A program made the position numbers and the translations under genes. Positions 1-7,628 of a DNA stretch of 64,000 bases are shown here, in pieces. Every line of letters begins with the position of its first letter. Within the stretch, counting starts at the first letter, position 1. The notes below the pieces were generated by a model. That model was given only the letters and a program-made list of their open reading frames with translations. It made no database searches and was not told the origin of the DNA. The stretch comes from Anaerolineales bacterium (GTDB lineage Bacteria > Chloroflexota > Anaerolineae > 4572-78 > J111), in contig JABTUK010000005.1 of assembly GCA_015075405.1 (NCBI GenBank), positions 62,001 through 126,000 of the forward strand. The letters run 5' to 3'.

Positions 1-1
1 C

Positions 2-1267
2 GAAACGGGCCGGGTCCATTTGGGGGTGGCCTGGCCGCTGGCGATGCGGGTTCTGGCTGCGTTAAAGGACCTGCCCCAAGTGATCCAGATCGAACCGGCC
101 GGCAGTTTGCGCCGTATGCGCGAAACCGTCGGCGATCTGGATTTTGTGACCTCCACCGAGCAGCCGCAACCCATCATGGCCGTGTTCAAAACTCTGCCCG
201 AAGTCGAGGAAGTGATTGCCGCCGGCGAAACCAAAACCTCGGTTCGTTTTCGCAACGGCATGCAGGCCGACCTGCGCTGCGTTAGCCCCTCGCAGTGGGG
301 CCCGGCGCTGAATTATTTCACCGGCAATAAAAATCACAACGTCAAAATTCGGGAATTGGCCCAAAAAAAGGGCTACAGCCTGAACGAGTATGCCCTCACC
401 CGCACCAGCGACGGCGAGCCGCTGTTTTTTGCCGATGAAGTGGAGCTGTACAAATTTTTTGGACTGCCCTATATCCCGCCCTACTTGCGGGAAGACCGGG
501 GCGAGATCGAGGCGGCCTTTCAAGGCAAGCTGCCGGCGGGGCTGGAAGTGGGCGACATCAAAGGCGAGGTTCACTGCCACTCCACCTGGAGCGACGGCCA
601 ACACAGCATCGAAGAGATGGCTCGGGCAGCCCTGGCCAAAGGCTATCAATACCTGGCGATTACCGACCACTCCCAGAGTCTAGGTGTTGCCGGCGGCCTC
701 AACGCCGACCGTCTGGCCCAGCAGCGCCGGGAAATTGACGAAGTCCAGACGCGTGTTCCCAATATTCGGCTGTGGCAGGGGTCGGAGGTGGAGGTGCGAG
801 CCGATGGCACGCTCGATTTCCCCGATGAAGTGTTGGCTCAATTGGATTATGTGGTCGCTTCAGTCCACACCGGCCTGCGCCAGGATCGGGACACGTTGAC
901 CCGGCGGGCGCTGGCGGCGATTAGAAATCCCTATGTCAAACAGTTGGCCCACCCGACCGGGCGTTTATTACCCCGGCGCGAGGGCGGCGATTTCGATATG
1001 GAGGCGCTGATTCAGGCCGCTGCGGAAACCGGCGCCTTTCTGGAAATCAACGCCGCGCCGGAGCGGCTTGATTTGCCCGATACTTATGTTCGCCGGGCCA
1101 TCGAGCTGGGGGTCAAGCTGATTATCAACTGCGATGCCCATCACGTGGAGGATTTCAATAATTTGCGCTTTGGCGTCGCTACGGCCTGCCGAGGGTGGGC
1201 CTCCGCGGAAAATGTGGTCAATACTCGGCCTCTGGATGAGTTTGTAGCCGCATGGAAAAAGGCTTAA
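2..1267 (+). CDS. polX: DNA polymerase X with PHP domain, 3' part only
   Basis: Family X DNA polymerase fused to a C-terminal PHP phosphoesterase, a repair polymerase with 3'-5' exonuclease activity. The reading frame is open to the left edge, so the N-terminal helix-hairpin-helix part (roughly 150 residues of a family of about 570) lies outside the window. Visible are the nucleotidyltransferase palm (GSLRRMRETVGDLDF, with the DxD metal pair) and a full PHP domain: EVHCHSTWSDG, AITDHSQS, GSEVEV, SVHTG, AHPTGR and NCDAH. It is followed by about 200 bases without a gene. Confidence 0.93.
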   Translation, partial: ETGRVHLGVAWPLAMRVLAALKDLPQVIQIEPAGSLRRMRETVGDLDFVTSTEQPQPIMAVFKTLPEVEEVIAAGETKTSVRFRNGMQADLRCVSPSQWGPALNYFTGNKNHNVKIRELAQKKGYSLNEYALTRTSDGEPLFFADEVELYKFFGLPYIPPYLREDRGEIEAAFQGKLPAGLEVGDIKGEVHCHSTWSDGQHSIEEMARAALAKGYQYLAITDHSQSLGVAGGLNADRLAQQRREIDEVQTRVPNIRLWQGSEVEVRADGTLDFPDEVLAQLDYVVASVHTGLRQDRDTLTRRALAAIRNPYVKQLAHPTGRLLPRREGGDFDMEALIQAAAETGAFLEINAAPERLDLPDTYVRRAIELGVKLIINCDAHHVEDFNNLRFGVATACRGWASAENVVNTRPLDEFVAAWKKA

Positions 1268-1408
1268 AATACTTCCGCCTCCTTAGAAAATAGACCGCCG
1301 TAAAATAAATAATGCGACCTGCTACCCTGCAACCTTGCTACTTTTTCATCATTGGTGGCATGCCGTTGGTTTGTGAACACTCCTCAACAAATACATCCCT
1401 CGGTGGCC

Positions 1409-1437
1409 TTGACCTCATCCATTGGCTTGGGTATGAT
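1409..1437 (+). promoter_or_regulatory. Sigma70-like promoter of the VapBC-like pair
   Basis: TTGACC (1409-1414) and TATGAT (1432-1437) are separated by 17 bases, close to the bacterial housekeeping consensus. An AAGGAG ribosome-binding site at 1450-1455 precedes the ATG at 1465. Predicted from sequence only. Confidence 0.55.
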
Positions 1438-1464
1438 TAGAGCCATAGAAAGGAGTTTCGTCGA

Positions 1465-1809
1465 ATGTCTGTAACTATTACCCTGCCTGATGAAATAGCT
1501 AACCCTTTGCAAGCCCAGGCGGAGGCTAAACAGGTATCGCTCGATAAGCTGGTCACAGATTTGCTAACCAATGTTCTAGCCACCGATCAGGAGGAGGATG
1601 AACTGGAAGCGTTGGTTGCCCGGATTAAGGCGACTCCACCCAACCCGGCTAACATTCACCCACCTACCGCATCACTGGCTGAATTATTACTCAATTCACC
1701 AGAAGATCCCGATTTTGACCTGGAAGCCTGGAACCGGGAATGGGCCAAAGTCGAAGCAGAAATAAAAGCCATTGAACGTGCCGACGATATAGCTGAAGGA
1801 CGTGGTTAA
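1465..1809 (+). CDS. Probable antitoxin of a VapBC-like pair
   Basis: A 114-residue protein that starts with a short beta strand (SVTITLPDEI) followed by helical, strongly acidic sequence. This is the look of an antitoxin with an N-terminal DNA-binding or dimerisation part and a C-terminal toxin-wrapping tail. I do not recognise the exact family. The function is inferred from position: it lies directly upstream of, and overlaps or nearly touches, a PIN-domain gene, and it has its own promoter and a good Shine-Dalgarno sequence. Confidence 0.7.
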   Translation: MSVTITLPDEIANPLQAQAEAKQVSLDKLVTDLLTNVLATDQEEDELEALVARIKATPPNPANIHPPTASLAELLLNSPEDPDFDLEAWNREWAKVEAEIKAIERADDIAEGRG

Positions 1810-1813
1810 GAGG

Positions 1814-2221
1814 ATGGCCGATTACCTGCTTGATACCAATCATCTTTCCCCCCTGATCACACTCACCCATCCGCTGCGCCAACGAGTGTTACCACATATG
1901 CAAACAAACCATACTTTTGCCTTGACAATCCCAATTTTAACAGAATTGTTATTTGGGATTGCCTTGACACCTCGTGCCAAAGAAAATTTGGGTGAGTGGC
2001 TACGTCTCAAACCTGGCCTCATGATTTTTGATCTTGACCAGTCTGATGCAGAACAGGCCGCCGAACTTCAAACCCTGCTGCGTCGTCGTGGCCGACAACT
2101 TGCTACGGTAGATGCTCTCATTGCTGCTGTAGCTCTCCGCTATGATCTCACCTTGCTAACCACTGATAAAGATTTTTCCGCCATTCCCCAATTGCAACAA
2201 GAAAACTGGTTAATTCTATAA
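1814..2221 (+). CDS. vapC: PIN-domain ribonuclease, VapC-like toxin
   Basis: PIN-domain RNase, expected to cleave RNA with Mg2+ unless bound by the upstream antitoxin. The four acidic positions are visible: Asp in LLDTNHLS near the start, Glu in ILTELLFG, Asp in TVDALIAA and Asp in LLTTDKDF. Length 135 residues, normal for VapC. I prefer the ATG at 1814 because the protein then begins MADYLLDTN, the usual spacing to the first Asp; an in-frame GTG at 1802 would overlap the antitoxin gene. The stop abuts the next start. Confidence 0.85.
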   Translation: MADYLLDTNHLSPLITLTHPLRQRVLPHMQTNHTFALTIPILTELLFGIALTPRAKENLGEWLRLKPGLMIFDLDQSDAEQAAELQTLLRRRGRQLATVDALIAAVALRYDLTLLTTDKDFSAIPQLQQENWLIL

Positions 2222-3052
2222 ATGGCAGACTCTCCGTTACCTCCCAAACACACCCCCTGGAGCGACCTCGATCTCAACCGCTGGCGCGAGTATGAGGAAA
2301 TCAAAACCGATTCCCTCTGGATGTACGACAACCGAGCCAGCGGTGACGGGCACAAGCTCGACTACCACGGCAATTACATTCCCCAGCTTGCCACCCAACT
2401 GCTGACCCGCTACAGCAAAAAAGATGAGATCGCGCTGGACTTGTTTCTCGGCTCCGGCACCACTGCCATCGAAGCGGCTCGGCTGGGCCGGCGCTGCATT
2501 GGGGTGGAACTCAAACCGGAACTGGTCGAATATGTGCGCGGCAAAATCAAACCCGAGCTGCTGGACTCACGCATTCAACTCCTGCAGGGCAACAGCGCCG
2601 CGCCGGAAACTGTCAGGCAAATCAACGAGACCCTCGGCTGCATGCAGGCCAACGCGGCTCACCTGCTCATCCTCCACCCGCCCTACGCCGACATCATCAA
2701 ATTCTCCGACCGGCCCGATGATTTGTCCAACGCCCCCACCACCGAAGCTTTTTTGGACGGCTTCGAGGTTGTTGCCCGTCACGGCTATGGATTGCTCGCG
2801 CCAGGCCGCTTCGCCGCGCTCATCATCGGCGACAAGTATGCCAATGGCGAATTGGTTCCACTCGGCTTCTGGTGCATGGAACGCATGAACCGAGTGGGCT
2901 TCAAAACTAAAGCGATTATCGTCAAAAATATCGAAGGGAATGAGAAGGGCAAAGGCAAATCGGCTAACCTGTGGCGCTATCGGGCGCTGGCGGGAGGCTA
3001 TTATATTTTTAAGCACGAATATGTGATTGTGTTTTTTAAGCCGAAACCGTGA
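2222..3052 (+). CDS. DNA methyltransferase (amino-methylating, HPPY-type)
   Basis: SAM-dependent DNA methyltransferase of the N6-adenine/N4-cytosine type. The SAM-binding motif is DLFLGSGTT at residues 73-81, with the following GRRCIGVELKPE; the catalytic motif reads HPPY at 152-155 where most relatives have DPPY or SPPY. That motif I precedes the catalytic motif by about 80 residues fits a beta-like order, but the target base cannot be read from sequence. The ATG follows the toxin stop without a gap. The next gene starts 4 bases downstream and looks like a nuclease, so the two may form a restriction-modification pair. Confidence 0.82.
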   Translation: MADSPLPPKHTPWSDLDLNRWREYEEIKTDSLWMYDNRASGDGHKLDYHGNYIPQLATQLLTRYSKKDEIALDLFLGSGTTAIEAARLGRRCIGVELKPELVEYVRGKIKPELLDSRIQLLQGNSAAPETVRQINETLGCMQANAAHLLILHPPYADIIKFSDRPDDLSNAPTTEAFLDGFEVVARHGYGLLAPGRFAALIIGDKYANGELVPLGFWCMERMNRVGFKTKAIIVKNIEGNEKGKGKSANLWRYRALAGGYYIFKHEYVIVFFKPKP

Positions 3053-3055
3053 CCG

Positions 3056-3703
3056 GTGTCTGACTCTATCCTCATCCGCCACGAGCTTAACAAGCTCAAA
3101 ATCCTGCCGCCCTGGGGCCGTAAACAAGGCGACCAGTGGGACAAGTGGAGCAATTTTGTTTATGAACTGGAAACACTCCACGAGGTTTGGGCGCAGGTAA
3201 ATCTGGTGGCCCGCCGGGAGGGGCTGGAGGTTAAAGCTTTCGGCGCTTACGCCGTCAACCGATGGTACAATCACCATACCCACGACCAGATTTTACAACT
3301 GTTTCTGGCCCACCCGGCCACCCAGCCCGAAGCAAACCGCAAGCATCATACCGTTGATTTTTACCTGCGCGGCCTGCCGTTTGATCTCAAAATCAGTCAT
3401 TTTCCCCGCGCCTACCCCGAAACTATTGACTATGCCCGGCAGCACCCCCATCATCTGGCCCAGTGGTTGTACCAGCATCAATCCAAACAGGGGCGCTATC
3501 ATACCGGCAATCGCCTCTTTCTTATTTTGCGCAACCAGACCCACCCGGAACTAAGCTGGCAGCTTCGCCGCGATTTTGCCGCCCTGGAACAACGCATCCA
3601 CGAATTTCTGGACGCCCCTACCCTGCTCGGTTTAACCCTGCCCCAGCCAGAGTCGCAGACAACCCCTCAGCCCTGGGCTGCGATAATTTTCCACACTAAG
3701 TAA
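3056..3703 (+). CDS. Putative PD-(D/E)xK restriction endonuclease
   Basis: A 215-residue protein without a family I can name. Residues 100-112 read VDFYLRGLPFDLK: an Asp, a beta-hairpin spacing and then D-L-K, the pattern of a PD-(D/E)xK nuclease core. A basic, aromatic stretch (NRWYNHHTHDQ) precedes it. Its position 4 bases after a DNA methyltransferase, same strand, makes a type II restriction enzyme the most economical reading. It starts with GTG. The nuclease call rests on one motif and on context. Confidence 0.5.
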   Translation: MSDSILIRHELNKLKILPPWGRKQGDQWDKWSNFVYELETLHEVWAQVNLVARREGLEVKAFGAYAVNRWYNHHTHDQILQLFLAHPATQPEANRKHHTVDFYLRGLPFDLKISHFPRAYPETIDYARQHPHHLAQWLYQHQSKQGRYHTGNRLFLILRNQTHPELSWQLRRDFAALEQRIHEFLDAPTLLGLTLPQPESQTTPQPWAAIIFHTK

Positions 3704-3730
3704 ACGTCTAGAATTTACTTCTCGTTTTGA

Positions 3731-3772
3731 GTTCCTATGAGTTCCCTTAGTTCCCTGGGAACTCGTAGGAAC
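3731..3772. repeat. Inverted repeat (16-bp arms) after the RM-like pair
   Basis: GTTCCTATGAGTTCCC (3731-3746) and GGGAACTCGTAGGAAC (3757-3772) pair over 16 positions with one G-T wobble around a 10-base loop. TTCCC is repeated inside the loop. There is no immediate T run, so it is a weak candidate terminator; it could also be a protein-binding palindrome. Confidence 0.6.
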
Positions 3773-3908
3773 TTGGGGGAACTTATTTTTGGACAATCAC
3801 TAAGTAGAAACTGCTAAAGCTGGAACGCTCTTTTTTGGATGATACCAAACACAATTCGAGAAGTTATTCTCAACTGCTACATTGGCTATTCACTACACTT
3901 TCTCTGTG

Positions 3909-3936
3909 ATGACAAATTCGGCAAGCATGGTATAAT
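3909..3936 (+). promoter_or_regulatory. Sigma70-like promoter of hicBA
   Basis: ATGACA (3909-3914), a 16-base spacer and a perfect TATAAT (3931-3936). The AGGAGG at 3946-3951 lies 4 bases before the ATG at 3956, which favours that start over the longer in-frame reading from 3839, which would run through the promoter. Confidence 0.6.
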
Positions 3937-3955
3937 CACACCTACAGGAGGCGTT

Positions 3956-4186
3956 ATGGACTTCACCATTGAAATTGACCGTGAGGAAGATGGTCGCTGG
4001 ATTGCGGAAGTTTTAGAGTTGCCCGGCGTAATGGTCTATGGTCAAACAAAGGAACAAGCGATAACAAAGGTTGTATCATTAGCCTTGCGGGTTCTGGCCG
4101 ATAAGGTTGAGCACGGCGAAGCAATTCCTACTCAGTCCAGAGAGTTTGTACCTATTCCCCTTAATCTCTCTTTTGCTACCGCATGA
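3956..4186 (+). CDS. hicB: HicB-family antitoxin
   Basis: Antitoxin of a HicBA pair, a degenerate RNase H-like fold that masks HicA. The 76-residue protein opens with the family signature: a beta strand of alternating charged and hydrophobic residues (FTIEIDREEDGRWIAEV), then ELPGVMVYGQTKEQA. The start is fixed by an AGGAGG site and by the promoter directly upstream. The C-terminal part is short, so there is no separate DNA-binding domain visible. The stop overlaps the hicA start (ATGA), implying translational coupling; the order is B then A. Confidence 0.88.
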   Translation: MDFTIEIDREEDGRWIAEVLELPGVMVYGQTKEQAITKVVSLALRVLADKVEHGEAIPTQSREFVPIPLNLSFATA

Positions 4187-4395
4187 GCCAATGGCCCTCT
4201 ACCAAAGCCAAACGAGTGTTAGCCGCCTTGCTCAGCATCGGGTGGGTAGTAAAGCGACAGGTTGGATCACATAAAACGTTATCCCGTCCGGGCTGGGAAG
4301 ATTATAGTTTTGCGTTTCACGATAAAGAAGAGATTGGGCCAACGATGTTATCTAAATTGGCTAAAAGAACAGGCTTAAAACCAGAGGATTTATAA
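4183..4395 (+). CDS. hicA: HicA-family mRNA interferase toxin
   Basis: A 70-residue double-stranded-RNA-binding-fold toxin that cleaves mRNA. The catalytic histidine is H30 in the GSHKTL motif; the N-terminal helix contains the usual LAALLSIGWVVKRQ. Its ATG lies inside the hicB stop (ATGA). Its own stop overlaps the start of the next small gene (TAATG), so three proteins may be made from one transcript. Confidence 0.9.
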   Translation: MSQWPSTKAKRVLAALLSIGWVVKRQVGSHKTLSRPGWEDYSFAFHDKEEIGPTMLSKLAKRTGLKPEDL

Positions 4396-4574
4396 TGTCT
4401 CGTTCCTATCGCCAAACACCTATCACGGGTATAACTATGGCCTGCTCCGAGAAGTGGCACAAGCGCCATGCTAACCGCAAGCTCCGCTGCAAGGTAAAGG
4501 CCGGTGCATTAGATTTATGCCTATCAAGGGCTTATCAAAGTAGAGTAAATTACTTCCGTCACTCAAAAGAATGA
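4395..4574 (+). CDS. Small basic protein of 59 residues coupled to hicA
   Basis: A short reading frame that starts in the hicA stop codon (TAATG at 4394-4397). The product begins MSRSYRQTPITGIT and continues with a Lys/Arg-rich segment (EKWHKRHANRKLRCK). From memory, small bacterial proteins of unknown function share this MSRSxRxTPIxGIT opening, which is why I call it coding; the tail after about residue 36 does not look like that family, so a frameshifted or truncated copy is possible. No function can be assigned. The final TGA codon is also the left half of the palindrome upstream of uspA. Confidence 0.5.
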   Translation: MSRSYRQTPITGITMACSEKWHKRHANRKLRCKVKAGALDLCLSRAYQSRVNYFRHSKE

Positions 4575-4583
4575 CAAATGCCA
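4572..4583. promoter_or_regulatory. CRP/FNR-like half-palindrome upstream of uspA
   Basis: TGA-CAAATG-CCA, an imperfect member of the TGA-N6-TCA series seen at six other places here; its core is identical to the site at 15022 apart from one base. It lies about 95 bases before the uspA start. Confidence 0.4.
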
Positions 4584-4678
4584 CTTACCCATAAGAACAC
4601 CAACGCGTAAAATCAAAGCAGAAACCCTATAACCATCCTGGGCGAGACCAACGCTGTTCTGCGGTCGAGGAGGCAAAC

Positions 4679-5143
4679 ATGATCAAGAAAATACTCGTTT
4701 CGCTAGATGGTTCCCAGTTGGCGGAGAAAGCTTTGCCGTATGCTCAACTGTTAGCCCAAAAATTTGAAGCCGAACTGGTTTTAGTGCGAGTATTGCACCT
4801 TTCCTCAGATTTTGTCGGGGGGATACCGGGAATCGGGATCGTTCGCGAGCAAGTTATCCGAGAACGGGTGGAGGCAAAAAGTTATCTTGATCGTGTCTTG
4901 CTTCAACTGCGGAGCATGCGTCTTTCAGCCCATGCGATTATTATGGATGTCCACCCAACAGCCGAGGCCATTGTAGATCTGGCGGCTGAGGAAGCTGTTG
5001 ACCTGATTGTCATAAGCACCCATGGCCGCTCTGGCCTGAGCCGTTGGATCTATGGCAGCGTAGCCAGTAAAGTGTTGCAATATGCTCCCTGTCCGGTCTT
5101 TTTGGTCAGAGCCAATGAGTCAGCCAAACGATTTGCTGTTTGA
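4679..5143 (+). CDS. Universal stress protein, UspA family
   Basis: Single UspA domain of 154 residues, an alpha/beta nucleotide-binding stress protein acting in the cytoplasm. Visible are the opening KKILVSLDGSQLAEKAL and the ATP-loop STHGRSGLSRWIYGSV (G-x9-GS, with Ser in place of the first Gly, as in many members). The closing strand is APCPVFLVR. It stands alone, about 170 bases before the hydrogenase operon, and an imperfect CRP/FNR-like palindrome lies upstream, so co-regulation with the hydrogenase genes is plausible. Confidence 0.92.
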   Translation: MIKKILVSLDGSQLAEKALPYAQLLAQKFEAELVLVRVLHLSSDFVGGIPGIGIVREQVIRERVEAKSYLDRVLLQLRSMRLSAHAIIMDVHPTAEAIVDLAAEEAVDLIVISTHGRSGLSRWIYGSVASKVLQYAPCPVFLVRANESAKRFAV

Positions 5144-5178
5144 CGAGTTGGCCTGAAGTTCCCCTTTTTTCACAAATT

Positions 5179-5198
5179 ATTGTGAAATATATCACAAT
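5179..5198. promoter_or_regulatory. Perfect CRP/FNR-type operator upstream of hoxE
   Basis: ATTGTGA-AATATA-TCACAAT: both seven-base arms match exactly around an AT-rich six-base centre. TTGTGA-N6-TCACAA is the form bound by several CRP/FNR-superfamily regulators (CRP, and HcpR-type sites in other bacteria). It is centred about 128 bases before the hoxE start. Which regulator binds cannot be told from DNA alone. Confidence 0.7.
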
Positions 5199-5244
5199 AG
5201 GATGAATGTCACCCGAAAAAGGTGATACCTAACACTATTGGTAC

Positions 5245-5270
5245 TGGCTTAGCTATGATATGCTAAGCCA
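5245..5270. promoter_or_regulatory. 9-bp hairpin/palindrome in the hoxE leader
   Basis: TGGCTTAGC and GCTAAGCCA form a perfect 9-bp stem around an 8-base loop reading TATGATAT. The loop could hold a -10 element, making this a possible repressor operator, or the stem could form in the 5' leader RNA. It lies about 45 bases before the hoxE ATG. Confidence 0.4.
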
Positions 5271-5315
5271 TAATTTAAACCGTTTCATACCCCACATTTA
5301 GTAAAGGAAAACGCG

Positions 5316-5912
5316 ATGGCTAATGTGATCAAAGACGACGCCAGCAAGTCAGCAAAAGCTGCCGAAGCCGAGCACCCCAGCGGCGACCCTCGCTTCAAAT
5401 TGGTTGATCGAGCCTTGAAGCGGCTGCAATATCAACAGGATGCTTTGATTGAGGTGCTTCATACGGCCCAAGAAGCGTTTGGCTACCTGTCGGAAGATTT
5501 ACTCATTTACACCGCCCACCAGTTGAAACTACCTCTCAGTTGGGTCTACGGGGTAGCAACTTTCTATCACTTCTTTTCGCTCAAACCCTTGGGTGAGCAC
5601 ACCTGTATTGTCTGCCTCGGTACAGCTTGTTACGTTAAGCAGGCCGGCGAAATTGTCACTAAACTCCAGGAAGAGTTTGGCATTGAGGCCGGCCAGACAA
5701 CCCCCGACGGCAAACTTAGCCTTTCGACCGCCCGCTGTCTGGGCAGTTGTGGCCTGGCCCCGGTGCTGGTGCTAGACGGCAATGTAGTGGGCCGGGAAGC
5801 GCCTGCTTCAACAGTTGAGCGGGTCAAGGCGCTGGTAGCCGGGCAGATCGCTCCGGTTGAGCTGAAACCTGCATCCCCGTCTCTGGAATTAGAGGAGGCC
5901 GAAGCCTTATGA
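5316..5912 (+). CDS. hoxE: Bidirectional hydrogenase diaphorase subunit HoxE
   Basis: [2Fe-2S] protein of the NuoE/24-kDa family, the first subunit of the NAD-linked hydrogenase diaphorase. Ligands are C100 and C105 (CLGTACYV) and C141 and C145 (CLGSCGLAP). At 198 residues it is longer than typical HoxE because of a charged N-terminal tail of about 25 residues and an acidic C-terminal tail. It opens the hoxEFUYHW operon and its stop overlaps the hoxF start (ATGA). A perfect CRP/FNR-like palindrome and a hairpin lie in its leader. Confidence 0.92.
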   Translation: MANVIKDDASKSAKAAEAEHPSGDPRFKLVDRALKRLQYQQDALIEVLHTAQEAFGYLSEDLLIYTAHQLKLPLSWVYGVATFYHFFSLKPLGEHTCIVCLGTACYVKQAGEIVTKLQEEFGIEAGQTTPDGKLSLSTARCLGSCGLAPVLVLDGNVVGREAPASTVERVKALVAGQIAPVELKPASPSLELEEAEAL

Positions 5913-7573
5913 ATCGCGATGATTTACAAACCATAGCCCAAAAAGAAGAAGAACGGCAGCAGCAGTTTCGCTGCCGGTTGTTATGCTGCGCCAGCACCGC
6001 CTGTTTGTCGTCCGGTTCACCCTCGGTCCAGGAGGTTTTTGAACAGGCGGTCAAAGCCAACCAATTGACCAAAGAAGTCCAGCTTGTCTCAACCGGCTGC
6101 ATGGGCTTGTGCAGCCGCGGGCCAATGGTGCGGGTGCAGACCCCCAACGAGCCGGAGATTCTCTACGAGCACGTTGATCGCCAGGTAGCTCAAAAGATTG
6201 TCAGTAAGCATATCGTCCCTGAGCCGGAGGCGGCGCCCGACGTAAGTCCCCATGTGTTATCGCAAGATATTCCTTTCTTTACCCGGCAAACCCGCGTGGT
6301 TCTGTCTAATTCCGGCAGTATTGACCCGGAGCGTTTGGAAGAATACATCATGCACAGCGGCTATAAGGCCCTGGTTTATGCCTTACGCGAGATGTCGCCG
6401 GAGCAAGTGTGTGATGAAATTACCCGCAGTGGGTTGCGCGGGCGAGGCGGCGCCGGCTACCCCACCGGCATTAAGTGGGGCTTGGTCCGTAAAGCGCCCG
6501 GCGATAAAAAATTCGTGGTCGCCAACGGCGACGAAGGCGACCCCGGCGCTTACATGGATCGCACCGTCATGGAGTCAGACCCGCACCGGGTGTTAGAAGG
6601 GATGGCCATTGCCGGTTACGCCATTGGCGCGGAGCAAGGCTACATCTACGTGCGGGGTGAATACCCCATTGCCATCAAACGCCTGGAAAAAGCCATTCGC
6701 GCGGCTGAACGGCGCGGGCTGCTGGGCAGCCGGGTTTTTGAAAGCAATTTCAATTTCCGGGTTGATATTCGGATTGGCGCGGGCGCGTTTGTGTGTGGCG
6801 AGGAAACAGCGCTGATGGCCTCGATTATGGGCCGGCGCGGCCAGCCTGTCCCGCGACCACCCTACCCGTCGCAAAGCGGCCTGTGGGGCTACCCCACTCT
6901 GATCAACAATGTGGAAACCTATGCCAATATTGCGCCGATCATTAATAACGGCGCAAGTTGGTATGCCGGCATTGGCACCGAGAAAAGTAAAGGCACCAAA
7001 GTTTTCGCCCTGACCGGCAAACTCAACAACACCGGCTTGATCGAGGTGCCGATGGGGATTACCCTGCGTGAGATTGTGTATGACATTGGCGGCGGTATTC
7101 CTAACGGCAACACCTTTAAAGCGGCTCAGACCGGCGGCCCTAGCGGCGGCTATCTGCCGCCAGAGCACCTGGACACGCCGGTAGATTTTGAAAGCCTCAA
7201 GGCGTTGGGGTCAATTATGGGTTCCGGCGGGTTGGTCATCCTGGATAATGAAAGCAGCATGCCGGATATGGCCAAGTTCTTTATGGAATTTTGCATGGAT
7301 GAAAGCTGCGGCAAGTGCCTGCCTTGTCGGGTGGGCACCGTGCAGATGTATCGCATTTTGGATCGTTTCACCTCAGGCACGGCAACCTGGGCTGATCTGC
7401 AAAGACTGGAAGAGTTGTGTCTGCTGGTCAAAGAAACCAGTCTGTGCGGGCTGGGCCAATCAGCCCCCAATCCCGTCTTGAGCACCCTGCGCTATTTCCG
7501 CGAGGAGTATGAGTCGCAGATTCGTGAAAGCACAATTCCCCTGGCGATGGGTAAACATGGAGATAAGCGATGA
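5909..7573 (+). CDS. hoxF: Bidirectional hydrogenase NADH-oxidising subunit HoxF
   Basis: Flavoprotein of the NuoF/51-kDa family that exchanges electrons between NAD(H) and the iron-sulfur chain. The 554 residues contain an N-terminal thioredoxin-like [2Fe-2S] domain with a full Cys set (around residues 26, 32, 64 and 68; STGCMGLCSRGP), then the NADH loop GLRGRGGAGYPTG near residue 174, the FMN region ANGDEGDPGAY, and the [4Fe-4S] motif ESCGKCLPCRVG near 465 with the later LCGLGQ. There is no C-terminal ferredoxin extension, as expected for HoxF rather than for bifurcating HydB. Confidence 0.94.
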   Translation: MNRDDLQTIAQKEEERQQQFRCRLLCCASTACLSSGSPSVQEVFEQAVKANQLTKEVQLVSTGCMGLCSRGPMVRVQTPNEPEILYEHVDRQVAQKIVSKHIVPEPEAAPDVSPHVLSQDIPFFTRQTRVVLSNSGSIDPERLEEYIMHSGYKALVYALREMSPEQVCDEITRSGLRGRGGAGYPTGIKWGLVRKAPGDKKFVVANGDEGDPGAYMDRTVMESDPHRVLEGMAIAGYAIGAEQGYIYVRGEYPIAIKRLEKAIRAAERRGLLGSRVFESNFNFRVDIRIGAGAFVCGEETALMASIMGRRGQPVPRPPYPSQSGLWGYPTLINNVETYANIAPIINNGASWYAGIGTEKSKGTKVFALTGKLNNTGLIEVPMGITLREIVYDIGGGIPNGNTFKAAQTGGPSGGYLPPEHLDTPVDFESLKALGSIMGSGGLVILDNESSMPDMAKFFMEFCMDESCGKCLPCRVGTVQMYRILDRFTSGTATWADLQRLEELCLLVKETSLCGLGQSAPNPVLSTLRYFREEYESQIRESTIPLAMGKHGDKR

Positions 7574-7628
7574 CGACGCGAACTGATAGAGCAACTCTGA
7601 GCGGTGGCTTGAAAGTGGAGGTGTGGCG

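Noticed and set aside
1318..1344. CTGCTACC/CTGCAACC/TTGCTAC words after polX as another hairpin locus
   Set aside because: Related to the GTAGCA words at 8391 and 12645, but short, with mixed 7/8-base spacing and no complementary arm; left out of the family.
3839..3955. Longer HicB with 39 extra residues
   Set aside because: A consensus promoter and an AGGAGG site lie inside this stretch, so it is upstream regulatory DNA.
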